In this document: positions 22,373 to 33,755 of the stretch, piece by piece
How positions within the stretch are numbered: position 1 is the first letter of the stretch
Layout: the number at the start of each line of letters is the position of its first letter
DNA from: Plasmopara viticola
Taxonomy: Eukaryota; Oomycota; Peronosporomycetes; Peronosporales; Peronosporaceae
Length of the DNA stretch: 64,000 nucleotides
Direction: 5' to 3'
NCBI GenBank assembly: GCA_001695595.3
Contig: MBPM02000058.1
Span: 62,001 to 126,000, forward strand
The notes under the pieces: generated by a model
The model's database searches: none
The model's input: only the letters and a program-made list of their open reading frames with translations
Told to the model about the DNA's origin: nothing
Made by a program: the position numbers and the translations under genes

Positions 22373-22982
22373 CTAGCGTTTGGCCAACAGTGACGTCTCT
22401 TTGGTTTGACGCATCATTTGCACAAATACGTCAAAGTCTGCAGTAGCTACGAGAATCTCGGAACAGAGAACGGTACCCGATTCCCGGTTGACCTCGTACG
22501 CATGGCGCACGAGATCGTAAAACTCGCGCACGGTGGCTCCCTGAGATTGAATATACGCTACCAACACATAATTAGGAGACGATGCAATGCGATGCATTCT
22601 AAGAGGTTACCTTCAAGTTTCTTTTCAAAGAGAGCAAGAAACTGGTTATATATATCCGTGTATCTACCACGATTCCCGTAAGTCAGTACTCGCAACGCTG
22701 TCAACATGGCAAACCTTACTCGAGTTTCATCTCTTCACTGTCCAGATCGAAGGCATGACAATGATATTCTGCAAAAGTCTCGAATGTGTGGGCAAAATCA
22801 TCGTCATCGAAGAAATACGTGATGACCTTATCCACGAGATCATTATTACTTGGATCTGAGCTCATCTCGTCGTCGTCCTTCGCACTTGCTCTTTCGTGTC
22901 CTGCATAACCTTTCTCTTCGCTTGTAGATCCGGTATGATTCTTCTCTCCAACCTTGTCGTGCTTAAACTCTTTGCTTTCCAT
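22373..22982 (-). CDS. BART-domain protein (CFAP36/ARL2BP-like)
   Basis: Three exons on the minus strand can be joined with good splice sites: 22,720-22,982, 22,611-22,663 and 22,373-22,557. The introns are 56 and 53 bp, with GTAAGG and GTAACC donors and TAG acceptors. The joined frame encodes 166 aa. After an acidic, unstructured first ~45 residues comes the BART domain, with DKVITYFFDDDDFAHTFETF, KLEYTDIYNQF and ATADFDVFVQMM. These correspond to the helices of the ARL2BP/CFAP36 family, including the characteristic Y-T-x-I-x-x-x-Y/F segment. BART domains bind ARL2/ARL3-type GTPases; CFAP36 and ARL2BP act in cilia and on microtubules. It lacks the long C-terminal tail of animal CFAP36. A flagellar role is inferred from the family. 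Confidence 0.82.
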
Positions 22983-23262
22983 TCCTCAGAAATTATCAAG
23001 AAGAATTGCAAGCGACGCTTCATATGATATATAAGGCTATGAATTCAAATTTTTTCAAACAAAATTTAAGAAAAAAAAGATATTACTATAAAGTCGTGCG
23101 AACATAAGGTACTGACGTAACTAAAACAGCTGAAGGAGCAAGAGTAGTCAAAGCTATCTACAGCATAACTACCACGTATATTTTCCATTAGTTGAGCTCT
23201 CGTATCAATTATTCTTGCTCTCTTTGCACTTCCCGACTGTTTAGCTTTTTTGCATTTGGCCA

Positions 23263-23304
23263 CCTCGTGCAAAACTCACTTTTTCGATCTCAAGCCATGT
23301 TTTA
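23263..23304. repeat. Dispersed repeat, copy 1
   Basis: The segment CCTCGTGCAAAACTC followed by TTTTTCGATCTCAAGCCATG is repeated at 29,365-29,404 with a few changes and a 3-bp length difference. On the minus strand both encode a KHGL(G/R)SKK-like peptide, and weaker similarity continues beyond the core. They look like remnants of one duplicated sequence; its nature is unknown. Confidence 0.6.
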
Positions 23305-26083
23305 CACTCTCGACTTTTCGATTGCGTGTTCTGCATTAGCCACTGTTGCTGCTCCAATCGAGGTTATTGCCTCTTTCATTCTCCCATCGAAAGCATATCC
23401 TTCGAAGGGATTGTACAACTGATCGGTGTTGCTGCAGCGAAAATCCTCACCATTGATCGATGGTGCTACAAAATAGATTAAACTGTGCATCTAGACCTAG
23501 AGGGCCACGACACATGGACACAGACGAGTCATCACCTCCCAGCAATCATACATGGCATGTATCGAAGCTACTATGATCAAAACGACTTTGACAAAAAATT
23601 AAAGATTACATTTCTACAGTGATTGTACCGCGTAAAGTGCTGACGGTCAATCGTATGACACTCTCTTGCATAAGAAATGATAAAACCCTGTCAGCCAAGT
23701 CGAGTGTGCCGTACATTGTACATTACGCAATATTTTTTCTACACATCCTTTCTAGAAATCTTCGTATTTGCCGGATTGATAATTACATTAAGCAGCTTAA
23801 GTGTGTACGATGCACCACTTGGCAATCACAGAACGTATATGAGGCTGAGTGTACTACTATTTACATTTTAAAAACGCCGAGTCCACCCATGTCCACGCCC
23901 CTTAAGCCACATACTGGGCCCCAATGGGTATGAGTTTCACTAGGTATCCAGTGCAGGACTCGAGTGTAGCCCTTCCCCAAACCAATCCCGTCTCATGCTT
24001 TGCACGAAAAAAAAAATGCGTCAACTGTATCACCGCCTTACCACGGAGTGATATAGACTCAATTTTACTACGTTCACCTATATTGTGTGGTGACTCTAAG
24101 AAAATTCTATCTTTGACCACTTTCAGACTTTCCCTAACCATAAGTCAATGCAAATTTGCTCAAACTTTAGACCTGAAGATCTACTCAGTGCACCGAGTAC
24201 TTCTAAAGTGCTATCAAGTTTGTTTATAGTTGGTGAGAAACTGATCCCTTCTCCAGATAAATAACCGTATACTGTCGGCTAACAGGTCATTTCAGCTTCT
24301 ACCATGGACGTCCAGACTAATTACAGCAGGGCGTGCACTTTCTCCAAGAAAATTTACCTTTGACCGCACCATATTTTTACCTTGTATGGATAACGCAGTC
24401 GAGCTTGTACGTTTAGGCAGCCTCATCGACGTTCACCGACGATTTACGACACGTCATTGTGCAGCATATCTGCCGATCTTCAATAAACCCAGGGCTCATC
24501 GCCATACCTCAAACCTCGCATGACGACGCAAACACAAACAGCGTTTGACGTTTTGAAGTCGACACGCTTTACACTTACATATACTGGGTTCTTAGGTATA
24601 GTAACCCGTTTAGGATCATTACCAATCTTACATCAATGTCCTCACTAAGCATCAGAGCGCGCTTAACAGCTTTCGGTAGTGGAAGGCCGAGCAATATTGC
24701 TTGGCGCCCCTACTCGAGAGAACAGACTATACTTTACTCAAAGTAGTCACGACAACCTAATCAGCACGTCAGGCTTGCAAGCGTGGTCCGTGTTTTTAAA
24801 GTAAGTAGCTTTTTGAGGCATAATTCTGCCGTCCTCTTGGCTCCTCGTCAGAGCTTTGCTGGAGCTTTTCCTTAGGCTGCTCTGCGCTTAATGGATGCTG
24901 CCGTTTTTTTTGCTAAGGCTGGCAAAAGAATTTTAGCCGACGCGTCTGATCAAAGAAACACAACAACCGTAAATGGCGTGTATCACCACCGATGAAATAT
25001 CGATAATACCCGTATGTTTGCCTAAAGCTCGGAGGTCTCTGATTCCTAACCTCAGCATGACTAAGATCTATGGGGACCGTACTACCCGATGAGCCCTGGC
25101 TGTGAGCATTTCCTAACCCATTCCACCTATAAGTTGCAACATAGCTTCAATGCCAATCAAGCACTCCCTCACCGATTAAGGTCGGGTATACATGGAGCAC
25201 CTGTACGCCCATGCGCGGTCTAACATAGATAAAATTTCGTGTAAGGCACAATTACAGGCCATTTCAACTAGCAGAGCTCATGACACGTGGACAAAGTCAA
25301 GTAAAACTTCTTTTTTTGCAGGTTGCAAGAAAGCATAATAGTGGCAAAGAAACTTGCGTCAGCTGATACTTCAGCTCATTTGCGGTGATCATTGACACCT
25401 TAATTCTTTTCCACCGAGCTTCGAGACGATCAGAGCCATTTCATGTCGCTTCGTTTACAGAAAGGTAGGCATCATGTCCATTTCGATCGGCCCTAAAATA
25501 TGCCAACAATGATGCCAATTTCTACATTACCGATTACTTTTCTTTGAAATAGATAAATGTATCATAGATATTATAGAGAAGTAATTGGTTACGTAGATGT
25601 GAAAAAGCGGTTCTTTCGGCGTGAATTCCAAGCTCCGTGGTGCCATAGTCGTGAGCGGTATGTGTGAGCAGAGTCTTCCGGCGGTAGGTCCCTTCAGCTA
25701 TTTGTGATGGACAAATAGAACTTTGTATCGTATTTAAAAGCACATCGTCTCACTTTATAAAGCGAAGTGGGTCATCAATTGGTTATCGACACCGCTCACA
25801 CATTTCGTATCATTTAATGAAGACTGTCCGCGTACAGCTATAATACAACAAAAAAGTCAAATAAAAAAAAACAATAGCAGAAACAATGCTGCTTGAAGCC
25901 GCCAGAGTCTTGTATACATATATCGATTCTCGCACCAACAGTCGAAGTCGAGCTGTTCACCGCTGCTAAAAACGTACGCAGGATTACAAGAGACATGTTC
26001 ACTGCACACATGAGTTCGTGCAGCATTGAAAGAACGGACTCTTTCAGAAAAAAAGTGTTGGCGATGATGGTTCTCCGAACAAC

Positions 26084-26147
26084 GTTGAAATTCGATTGAG
26101 AAATTTCGCAGATAAAGTTGAAATTCGATTGAGAAATTTCGCAGATA
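26084..26147. repeat. 33-bp direct tandem duplication
   Basis: GTTGAAATTCGATTGAGAAA plus TTTCGCAGATA occurs twice in a row, at 26,084 and 26,117. The copies are identical over 31 bp with a 33-bp period. It lies in gene-empty DNA and is likely a replication-slippage duplication. Confidence 0.9.
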
Positions 26148-29100
26148 CAGATGTACGACGTGTTTTTTTCTCTCAGCTTATTGCGCAAAGCACGTTTTTG
26201 CCGTAACTGATCGAAAAAGAGATCGATTTAACCGCCTCTCTGGACGCAACAAGGCTATTGTGGTCGAATCTACAATTAACGGAAGGCTCAGCTTCCTGAA
26301 AACCTCATTGCTGAGCCCTGCTTCCACAAATTCGCCCTAAACAAAAAAGTTGCGAGCGATCACCCGATTTAGGCTATAAACGAACTCTCTCATCCGTAAC
26401 ATACATTACATTACTTTAAATCTATTATTTTACAAATGTAAGCGCTTCGGATCTTGGCGGCTCTAATCTCCTGACCGATTACTTACACAAAACGAACCAT
26501 GTTCGAATTCAGCAGATTGGACACGATGGGTAAAACGATGAAGCGGTGTCTACAGTGCACTCTCTCCCACGCGTATATTTCGCGATAAGTTTAAGTAAAG
26601 ACTCAGGGTATAGAGCCACAGTGCCTTTTGGTCTTCTGTAGGTGCTATGGCTCGCAGTTCATGCATAAAAAAGGCCAAACATCAACCTATTTATCGTAGA
26701 AATTCCTGTGGTGGGATGTCCAGCTTTTACCACCAGAAACTTAATTGTACTACCTGCTGCAAAGCTTAGGAAGTCGACACGACTTGGTCACACATTCAAT
26801 GTCCTTAGAGGTCTATGGCCGGCTATAGGTCGTTGGCATGCTGAAGCTCGCCAATATATAGTCTAATATTTGTGGAAAGGGACGATAATTGTTGATTCCG
26901 CTTAAATGTGTTGGCGTCAATTTACCAGTCTACGCGACACCAGGGAACTTTTGGGACAAGACGAATTGTTATTCTAGTGTGTGATGCTTTTCTCAGCAGA
27001 TTGCATAGCGAAGAGGTCAATGCCGTCGGAGATTTGAAATAGACACGTACGTATCAAATTGTTTGATGAGTGTTCTCAATACGTTAAATCTGCAAAGAAA
27101 TGGAACGAAGTGCTCGTTACGACATGTATATATTGGTTTTGGCTAGTAGATACTGTCATACACGAAATTAAACATAAAAAGGTCGCTATGACTACTGTGC
27201 TGAGACGGATAGACTTTAAATATTAAAATTAGTATATGAACAACAAGCCTGGTGGTAGTATTAGACCGGTAGTTCAGAATTTACAACGATATTGAATATT
27301 CTAACCAAGATAATCACGAATTTTTAGCAAGCTGGTCGCCGTGAAAGCTGCAAGCTTTGAGTTGGCTCCTCACGCACAAATACTTGCTAGAAGAAAAAGC
27401 CTTAGAATACCAAGTTCAAACTGGGCTTTAGCAATTTTAGCGGCTCATTGGCAAACAATTGTGTAATAAAGAGTTCAACAAAGTTCACTGTTGCTTTTTT
27501 AGCTTTTTATCTTCGATTATGCTCTCTAACAAGCGACACGCATGATTTTTTTTGTAATCCTTGCTTAGCACAAGCATTTCATGTGTATCATGAATACGGT
27601 GATAAAAGAAGTCAATGGCCACGGCGATGTTGTATCTCCGCGGTCGGAACAACAATAATTGATGTAATGGTGTTGACAACCTGAGTGTGTGTCACGCTTT
27701 ATGGTGCTAATAATTTGTGTGGCATAAGGCAAGGGACTTTTTGAAAGCAAACAAAAAGACAGACCATAGCTTCACAGATTTAATAAAAAAGCCGTACGCG
27801 GTCTTCTTAAAGTATATAAGTAAGTGTAAAAGAAATTGTAAGATACATACCCCACTGGCTGAAATGTGATAAACAAAATAAAGATCAATTCATATTTGGA
27901 AATATATGAGAGCAATGTAAGGTCTGAACTTAATTCCCCTTATTATCAATGGAGCAAAAAAGAGTGGCTATGGCCATCTCGATGCTCGATGAAAGAGAGC
28001 GCGAATGTGCAGCACCTTAGTCAAGGCGGCATTCGTACGCTTTACTCGTATATCGACTTCGACGAAGGTACTATCACGTCCGGTTGTTCTAAAATCATAA
28101 GCTCCAAATGCCTTTCTTTGGCCTAGGCTGTTTAATGATGACTGAGAACCCTTATTACGGTTTGCATCACCGGCACTAAACGCTGCTCTCTTGAGCCGCC
28201 AAGCGAGGACAGTAACCTTATTTTGTGAATCTGTGCGTGCTATGTGCTGAGCGTCCGTTAAGTTGAACCCTAAAAGCCATACGCGCTAATGATAACTATC
28301 GGGGGACGGCCAGCTCATTAGGCACGAACTTGTTTTAATGCTCATTAATAATCCGCCGTGGTTCATTTTGTTTCTATTGCACCTCACTCTTCTGCCTCAT
28401 CGAGATTATCAATAATGAGCTTCGGATCATTAAACACAAACTCTAGAACCGATAATGAACACGGAGTGCGTGAGGTGCGCAGCAACAACACGGATCGCTT
28501 GCGAGCAGGCAGTCTTTGACCTACGAACTTGCGATTGTGGACTGCTCAGTGTCAGTCACTGCTGAGCCGTTTGTATGCTTCCTTCTGCTTTAGTCTTACA
28601 ATATTCGGCATATTTTAGCAGCAAACTAAGAAGAAGTGGATGGTCCTAGATTCACTTCGCAAACGGAGGCCCAAGATTATCGGACTTCGGTTTTAAGACT
28701 TTGTATTCTATTATAAGATACCCATTGGTAAGAGTAGCTTGCCTTACATCATTAAATCCGTAAATACCCGTTAAAGAGTCTAAAATCTAGAAGAATTCGA
28801 ACGAAGTTCTTTATGTATTTGTAAGCTTAAAGTGCAGTTTGCCCATCAGGCACGAGCCACAGACTCACATGCAAAGCTCAAACTTCGTTAAGGAACGATC
28901 AATTTCTGATGCGACTCTACTATTCAAATTTATTTCCCCTCACTTTAAACGGAGCGCACGACGTTATTAGGCCACTAAATTGTCACTCAACGACAACGCC
29001 CTGTACTTAAACACTGTGAGCTTATTTTGTATCTTGAGGCAACTGTCTGTAGCGAAAAAGCCGGTCTTGTTACGTATTCCCTCTTTATCATGGTAGACGA

Positions 29101-29364
29101 ACTTATATATTCCGTCTTAAACACTGCTATCGATGTTTACGTTTACAATATTTTGTTGGTCGTTCAAGATCTTAATAATTTTTGCTACTTTGACCTATTT
29201 CTACGAATCGTCGACAACATACAAGATCGGGTGGTACTGTACGTTTGACTACAACATGCATATACAAGCCTATCACCACGGCTACCTTCCGCTGCTCGAA
29301 TAATACGTATCCCAAGATTGCCATTACATATGATATCGGCCACTCACGTCGCAACATCATGTTG

Positions 29365-29404
29365 CCTCGTGCAAAACTCTTTTTCGATCCCAAGCCATGT
29401 TTTG
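29365..29404. repeat. Dispersed repeat, copy 2
   Basis: This is the partner of the segment at 23,263-23,304, with CCTCGTGCAAAACTCTTTTT and CGATCCCAAGCCATG. It sits within a 115-codon minus-strand open frame (29,172-29,519) of unknown meaning that has a cysteine-rich start (VECCIQECNTGKC). The frame may be a fragment of an inactive gene. Confidence 0.55.
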
Positions 29405-29735
29405 CAGTCTTCGATGCGCAGACGATTGCACTGCACTTGCCCGTGTTGCATTCTTGAATACAGCACTCGACGACATTATAAAATTCATTATCCCGATCCC
29501 GATGAGAGTGGTGGTACACCTGACCGCATGCTTCATTCGGTATGCTGTATGACCTTCGACCGAAGAGTATTTGTTAAAAGACCAACGTTGTGCAAATTAT
29601 ATAATCATATGACCCAATAACGTGTTCGCCTGCCGAGTCGAAAAAAAAAATATCTTGTCTTCAGTAATGACTTTAGGCAATCGTAATTTTTCATTTATTA
29701 TAAATTGCTTATTCCTGTCGCTTCCCCTTGCTCGT

Positions 29736-30767
29736 CTACATTTGCTCGTCCTGTGGTTCCCCCGCGACCTGCTCCTCCTCATTCCCTTCGTCTTCCGTAG
29801 CGTACAACACTTTAAAAATCGATTGGGCCAGCGGATTCGCTTCCGTCTCTTCCGCCGACTGCAACACAATCTCCACTTCCCGCAACTTGTTAAAGTAAAA
29901 GTCGCGCTCTTTCTCCAAACTTTCCACCATGGCACGTAACTCTCCGCCTTCGTTCGTCAACGCTTCGTTAGTCGCCATCACTTCCTCTAATTCCTTTTCC
30001 AGTGGTGCAGTGGCCGCTGCAACAGCCGCTTCCGTGTCGGCTTCCGAGTGCGCCACCGTCGTGTTCCCAACGAGACGCCGTGCAGCTCCTGTCGACGTCC
30101 TTGCCCCTCGAACCGACCCTGCAACTGTCGGAGCACCTGGAGGCGTCCGTCCGACTTTTGCAGTCGTTGCGGAGCCCACTTTTCGACGCTGTGGCGCCGC
30201 TGGACCCGACGCTGAGGCGCCGCCATACTTTTGTGTATACTGCGCCCCACCTTTGCCTTTTTCTCGCTGAGCAATGGGATCGTATGGCTGTCCAGATGCG
30301 TTGCGTTCGTAGAAAGCTTTGAACCACTGCATAAACTCGAGATTGTCTTGGTACTTTCCACGGACGAGGCGATCGACTTCGACGTACTTGTCAATCTTGA
30401 GTTGCATAAACGCTTTTTGCAACACTTTGTAATTTTGAATATATTCGTAATCTTTGTTGGCAGCCCAGTCCACTTTGCTCATTTGGACTTTACCAGGGTA
30501 CATGGCGTCGAGGATCTGGCAGGCGACGGCCCCAGTGCACGTCTGCTCGACCTTGGAGAGCGTGATGGCACACAAACTATTGATCCAGTCGAGAATTTCC
30601 TTCCGTCCCACAAAGTACGTGCCATCCATGAGACTCATGCTCTGGTCAGCCATCGTCGAAAATGCCGCTTGTGGGGTTGCAAAAACGAGGGTTTTGCGCT
30701 GCAAATACTGAAGTGTCGGCATCTCGCGATTTGGGTACTGATGTATAGCCGGATGGTGTGTATACAT
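29736..30767 (-). CDS. EB1: EB1/RP family microtubule end-binding protein
   Basis: A single-exon frame of 343 aa if the first ATG (30,767) is used. EB1 proteins track growing microtubule plus ends. The N-terminal calponin-homology domain runs from about residue 46 to 155 (LDWINSLCAITLSKVEQ, MSKVDWAANKDYEYIQNYKV, LEFMQWFKAFYE). A basic Ser/Pro/Ala linker follows. The EB homology coiled coil is near 265-315 and contains the FYFNKLREVE signature. The C-terminus ends PQDEQM and lacks the terminal EEY/F residues that recruit CAP-Gly proteins in animal EB1. The neighbouring gene starts only 29 bp away in the opposite direction, so the true start may be Met16 (30,722) or Met39 (30,653, MADQSMSLMDG), which fits the family's usual short N-terminus better. 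Confidence 0.95.
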   Translation of the reverse strand: MYTHHPAIHQYPNREMPTLQYLQRKTLVFATPQAAFSTMADQSMSLMDGTYFVGRKEILDWINSLCAITLSKVEQTCTGAVACQILDAMYPGKVQMSKVDWAANKDYEYIQNYKVLQKAFMQLKIDKYVEVDRLVRGKYQDNLEFMQWFKAFYERNASGQPYDPIAQREKGKGGAQYTQKYGGASASGPAAPQRRKVGSATTAKVGRTPPGAPTVAGSVRGARTSTGAARRLVGNTTVAHSEADTEAAVAAATAPLEKELEEVMATNEALTNEGGELRAMVESLEKERDFYFNKLREVEIVLQSAEETEANPLAQSIFKVLYATEDEGNEEEQVAGEPQDEQM

Positions 30768-30796
30768 ATTTTAACTGCTTGAGCACTCTTAAAGCC

Positions 30797-31708
30797 ATGG
30801 CCAAGAAGAGCGGAGGTGCGTCACTATCACTCGTACATGCGCAACACCAACTGACTACTGCACAACATCGCACTGTAGTGATGAAAGCTAACGTGATGTG
30901 TGCATATTGATGCAGCATTGAAGTCTAAAGCTAATGCTAGCAAGAGGAACAAGTCCAAAAAGGGAGGCATGTTTATTGCGCTGAAGAAACGGTACGTGCA
31001 GAATCCCTGGCGTACCAATTTTTATTGAAATTGTACAATGACGTGTTATCTGTAATCTAGTAAAATTGGCGTAGTAGAATTGGACAAGAGCGATCCGCAC
31101 AGCAGCAAACGCAAAGCCAAGGTGGCAAAGCGCCCAGCGCCAGTTCCCACCGATTATCGCAATTTTGACGAGCGTATTGCAGCTAAGAAGGCACGACGGC
31201 CAGGTTTTAATTTTAAGGCTTCTGCAGTAGCTTCTTCGACGTTTAAAATAGCAGCTCCCACCTTCAAGTTGTAAGCGATGGTGTTGATTATTTGACCATG
31301 TCGCGATCTTGCTAACGCATCACACTGGCTTGCTATAGTAACGCGAAGTCAGTACAGCCAACCGCAGCCCCGCGTGAAGTGGAAGGCTTTCATGGTTTTA
31401 TATCTGCACTGGAGGCTCCGACAGATGCACCAATTGGGACTTCGAACCAAAGTACATGTCACGTGAAGAAAAGGCAGCTAGAATATCACGGGAGCAATGT
31501 CTTTGCTGTGTTAGATAATGGCGACGAGGAGCAGATGAGAGCACAGATTGCGCTACCGGTAGCACCGGCGTTTATGCAGCCGGCGACATTTACATTTGCA
31601 ACATTAAAGCCAGCACTTCCGCTACAATCTTCGTTTCAGTCGTCACTCGAGTCTTCGCTTCAACAAAGCTTGCAATCGGCAGTCGTAGAGATCGATTCTG
31701 ACTTGTAA
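30797..31708 (+). CDS. Basic conserved-looking protein, 224 aa, four exons
   Basis: The exons can be joined as 30,797-30,815, 30,916-30,991, 31,061-31,270 and 31,339-31,708. Donors are GTGCGT, GTACGT and GTAAGC, acceptors are GCAG/CTAG/ATAG, and the frame is kept throughout. The product is very basic at its start (KSKANASKRNKSKKGG, KRKAKVAKRP), suggesting a nuclear protein. A central segment has PTDYRNFDERIAAKKARRPG. The C-terminal half is neutral and ends in a Ser/Gln-rich tail with an acidic terminus (VVEIDSDL). I recognise no family. The first coding exon is only 19 nt. It is divergently paired with EB1, 29 bp between the outermost ATGs. Confidence 0.65.
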
Positions 31709-31975
31709 AATGAAATATATGTAGCACTTCTCGGTATCAGTACTAGCATCTTTGGTCACAACTACTATAATCGGACTGTGTTGGAGCAACGTTCGCGCGA
31801 CAACCGCACGCAGGGGTGCCTCTTTCATAGAGAAAAGCGTAGGCATCAGCAGCGTCTCGCCCGAGTGACGCCATCGTTTGTATCTCCATTGCAGAGTCAG
31901 GCCATCATTGCGTAGTCTAAACCTACAAGTGAAAGCCCTTGTTTTCAACAGAGAGCTACAGCGTCTATAGGTAGT

Positions 31976-32960
31976 ATGGGCAGCGCTAGCAGCAAGGCAG
32001 GCGACACTAATCCTAAGAACTTGGGTGCAGACCCGAACGATCCCAACGCGTTTCCGCTGCACCATCGTCCGTACTATAGCCAAACACAGCAACAACAAGG
32101 CTGCAACTACGATGGGTCTCTTGAGGGAAAGAACTCGCAGTGCTTTTCCGATCAGCAGAATACTACGGAGGCCATGGAAGTGGACCCACCGACCGACAAC
32201 GGGTCGTATGCAAACGGAGTCGTGTCTGATACAACGCATTTGGACGGTAAGGACGGTAAGCACGGTGATCGAAACAGTGCACAGACCGAAGATCTTGCAA
32301 TGCCGCCTGGAGAAGACGTTGTACCGATGGTCTTTAAGTGGGAGCACGGCGGACGCAACGTGTTTATTACGGGCACGTTCAATGGGTGGGACAAGCAGTG
32401 CCCCATGCATCGATCGGGCAACGATTTCACGTACATTGCTAACCTGACACGCGGTAAACACATGTACAAGTTTGTAGTGGACGACGACTGGCGATTTGCT
32501 CCTGATCAGCTCACAATGGCAGATGTCGAAGGTAACGTGAATAATTATGTGGATGTATCGGAATTTGCGCCACTTTCCGACTTTGACGGCAAGAATCGAC
32601 TACAGGACGACGATGACGACCCGGAGAATCCGTATGCACGGTACATTCCCGAGATTGACGAGTATACGAAAGAACCGCCTCCACTCCCGCCACATTTGCG
32701 ACACATTATCTTGAACAAGGTAAGGCGTGCGAGGTTAGTGCAATTTTTAGGACCAGAGACCTAAATTTGTGTCTTTGTTACGCATTTAGGCGCCACCCAC
32801 AGTTGACGGCCGATTATTGCCGGTGCCTCAGCACGTAGCACTCAATCACCTTTACTGCACAGCTATCAAGGACGGTATGATGGTGCTTGGCATCACTAAT
32901 CGCTACAAGCAAAAGTTTGTGACGACAGTTTATTATAGTCTCATGCCCGGCGCGAACTAA
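31976..32960 (+). CDS. PRKAB: AMPK/SNF1 beta regulatory subunit
   Basis: Two exons (31,976-32,719 and 32,790-32,960) flank a 70-bp intron (GTAAGG donor, TTTAG acceptor) and encode 304 aa. The beta subunit is the scaffold of the AMPK energy-sensing kinase, joining the alpha kinase and gamma nucleotide sensor. The N-terminus MGSAS is a good N-myristoylation site (Gly2), as in animal beta subunits. A disordered stretch follows. The CBM48 glycogen-binding domain is at about 117-195 (VFKWEHGGRNVFITGTFNGW, YKFVVDDDWRF). The C-terminal alpha/gamma-binding domain runs from about 222 to the end (PPPLPPHLRHIILNK, then LPVPQHVALNHLYCTAIKDG and VTTVYYSLMP). All expected parts are present, so it should be functional. 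Confidence 0.96.
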
Positions 32961-33300
32961 GCGACACAATAGTCGAAATTCAGGTAGATTAAGAAATCGG
33001 GGAACTACCGTCGCGAAGGATCCAAGTGTTGGAAGCGACCCAGGGCATGCAGTGCGCGTGTCTTGGTAGGAAGTAGACAGAAACGCTCTTTTTGGTTCAT
33101 AGTAAGCAGTCGCAGCCATCAATAGGAAATGGCTCTATTAGGAACGGCAAAACTCTTTTTTCGGCCTTATAAATCGCTCAAGACAACCTTTTTTTAGTAT
33201 CTGTAGCCTGGAATTACTATAAAAATTGCCTTGTGCAGTCCTTTGTCTCGACTTCTATCGTAAATATGTCCTTGGGCACGGCAATGTGCGAGTTGACTGT

Positions 33301-33600
33301 TTAAACGTAGAGATCGGCCCACAAGAAGAGAAAGAGGGTACCAAAGCCCAATAGCACAGCCGAAATGAACGCCAGCACCAACTCCACTAGCGCATTTTTC
33401 TTGGGAGCGACGGCACGAGTGAAGAAGAGCGCCATGAAAACCAGCCCAGTCAGCAAGAGTGAGGTCGAAAGGAAGCCATAACGCGCTGGGTCAACGGGAC
33501 TTGCATACGGAAATTCCTGCAGCACACATTATAATCAATAGCATAAGACATTATAGACGACACACTAATGTCGCAATGACAATCCACGTACTAATTCCAT
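33301..33600 (-). CDS. TMEM258: TMEM258/OST5-like oligosaccharyltransferase subunit
   Basis: Two exons: a 9-nt first exon 33,592-33,600 (Met-Glu-Leu) and 33,301-33,516, with a 75-bp intron (GTACGT donor, CTGCAG acceptor). The protein is 74 aa. It begins MELEFPYASPVDPA, closely matching the animal TMEM258 start, and has two membrane segments (FLSTSLLLTGLVFMALFF and LVLAFISAVLLGFGTLFLFL). It ends in WADLYV, like the WVGIYV of human TMEM258. TMEM258 is a small subunit of the ER oligosaccharyltransferase that N-glycosylates proteins. The tiny first exon is supported by the family match rather than by length. The gene lies 155 bp downstream of the pinin-like gene on the same strand. Confidence 0.93.
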
Positions 33601-33755
33601 CGTGGCAATCTTGGCGCTCTTTTGCTTCTTTGACACGTGTGAAGTTCAAAGCGATAAAGTATTGATTCATAAAGGTTCTTCAGCAACATTCACGAATAAG
33701 AATGTGCAGGTCAAGTCTGGTGTATTATCGTGTCTACCCAGCTTAAATACGAAAC

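Larger units (their letters stand above)
22983..29735. other. Gene-empty, decayed region
   Basis: Nearly 6.8 kb of AT-rich DNA without a convincing gene. Short frames are scattered on both strands, none longer than about 115 codons and none with a recognised domain. A ~40-bp segment around 23,263-23,304 is repeated at 29,365-29,404, and a 33-bp tandem duplication sits at 26,084-26,147. I infer old, mutated transposon or gene-duplicate remains, but no terminal repeats or intact pol motifs were found. Confidence 0.6.

Noticed and set aside
29172..29519. Cysteine-rich 115-codon minus frame as a zinc-finger gene
   Set aside because: Cysteine spacing fits no zinc-finger pattern, there is no supported start or exon context, and it overlaps a dispersed relic repeat.
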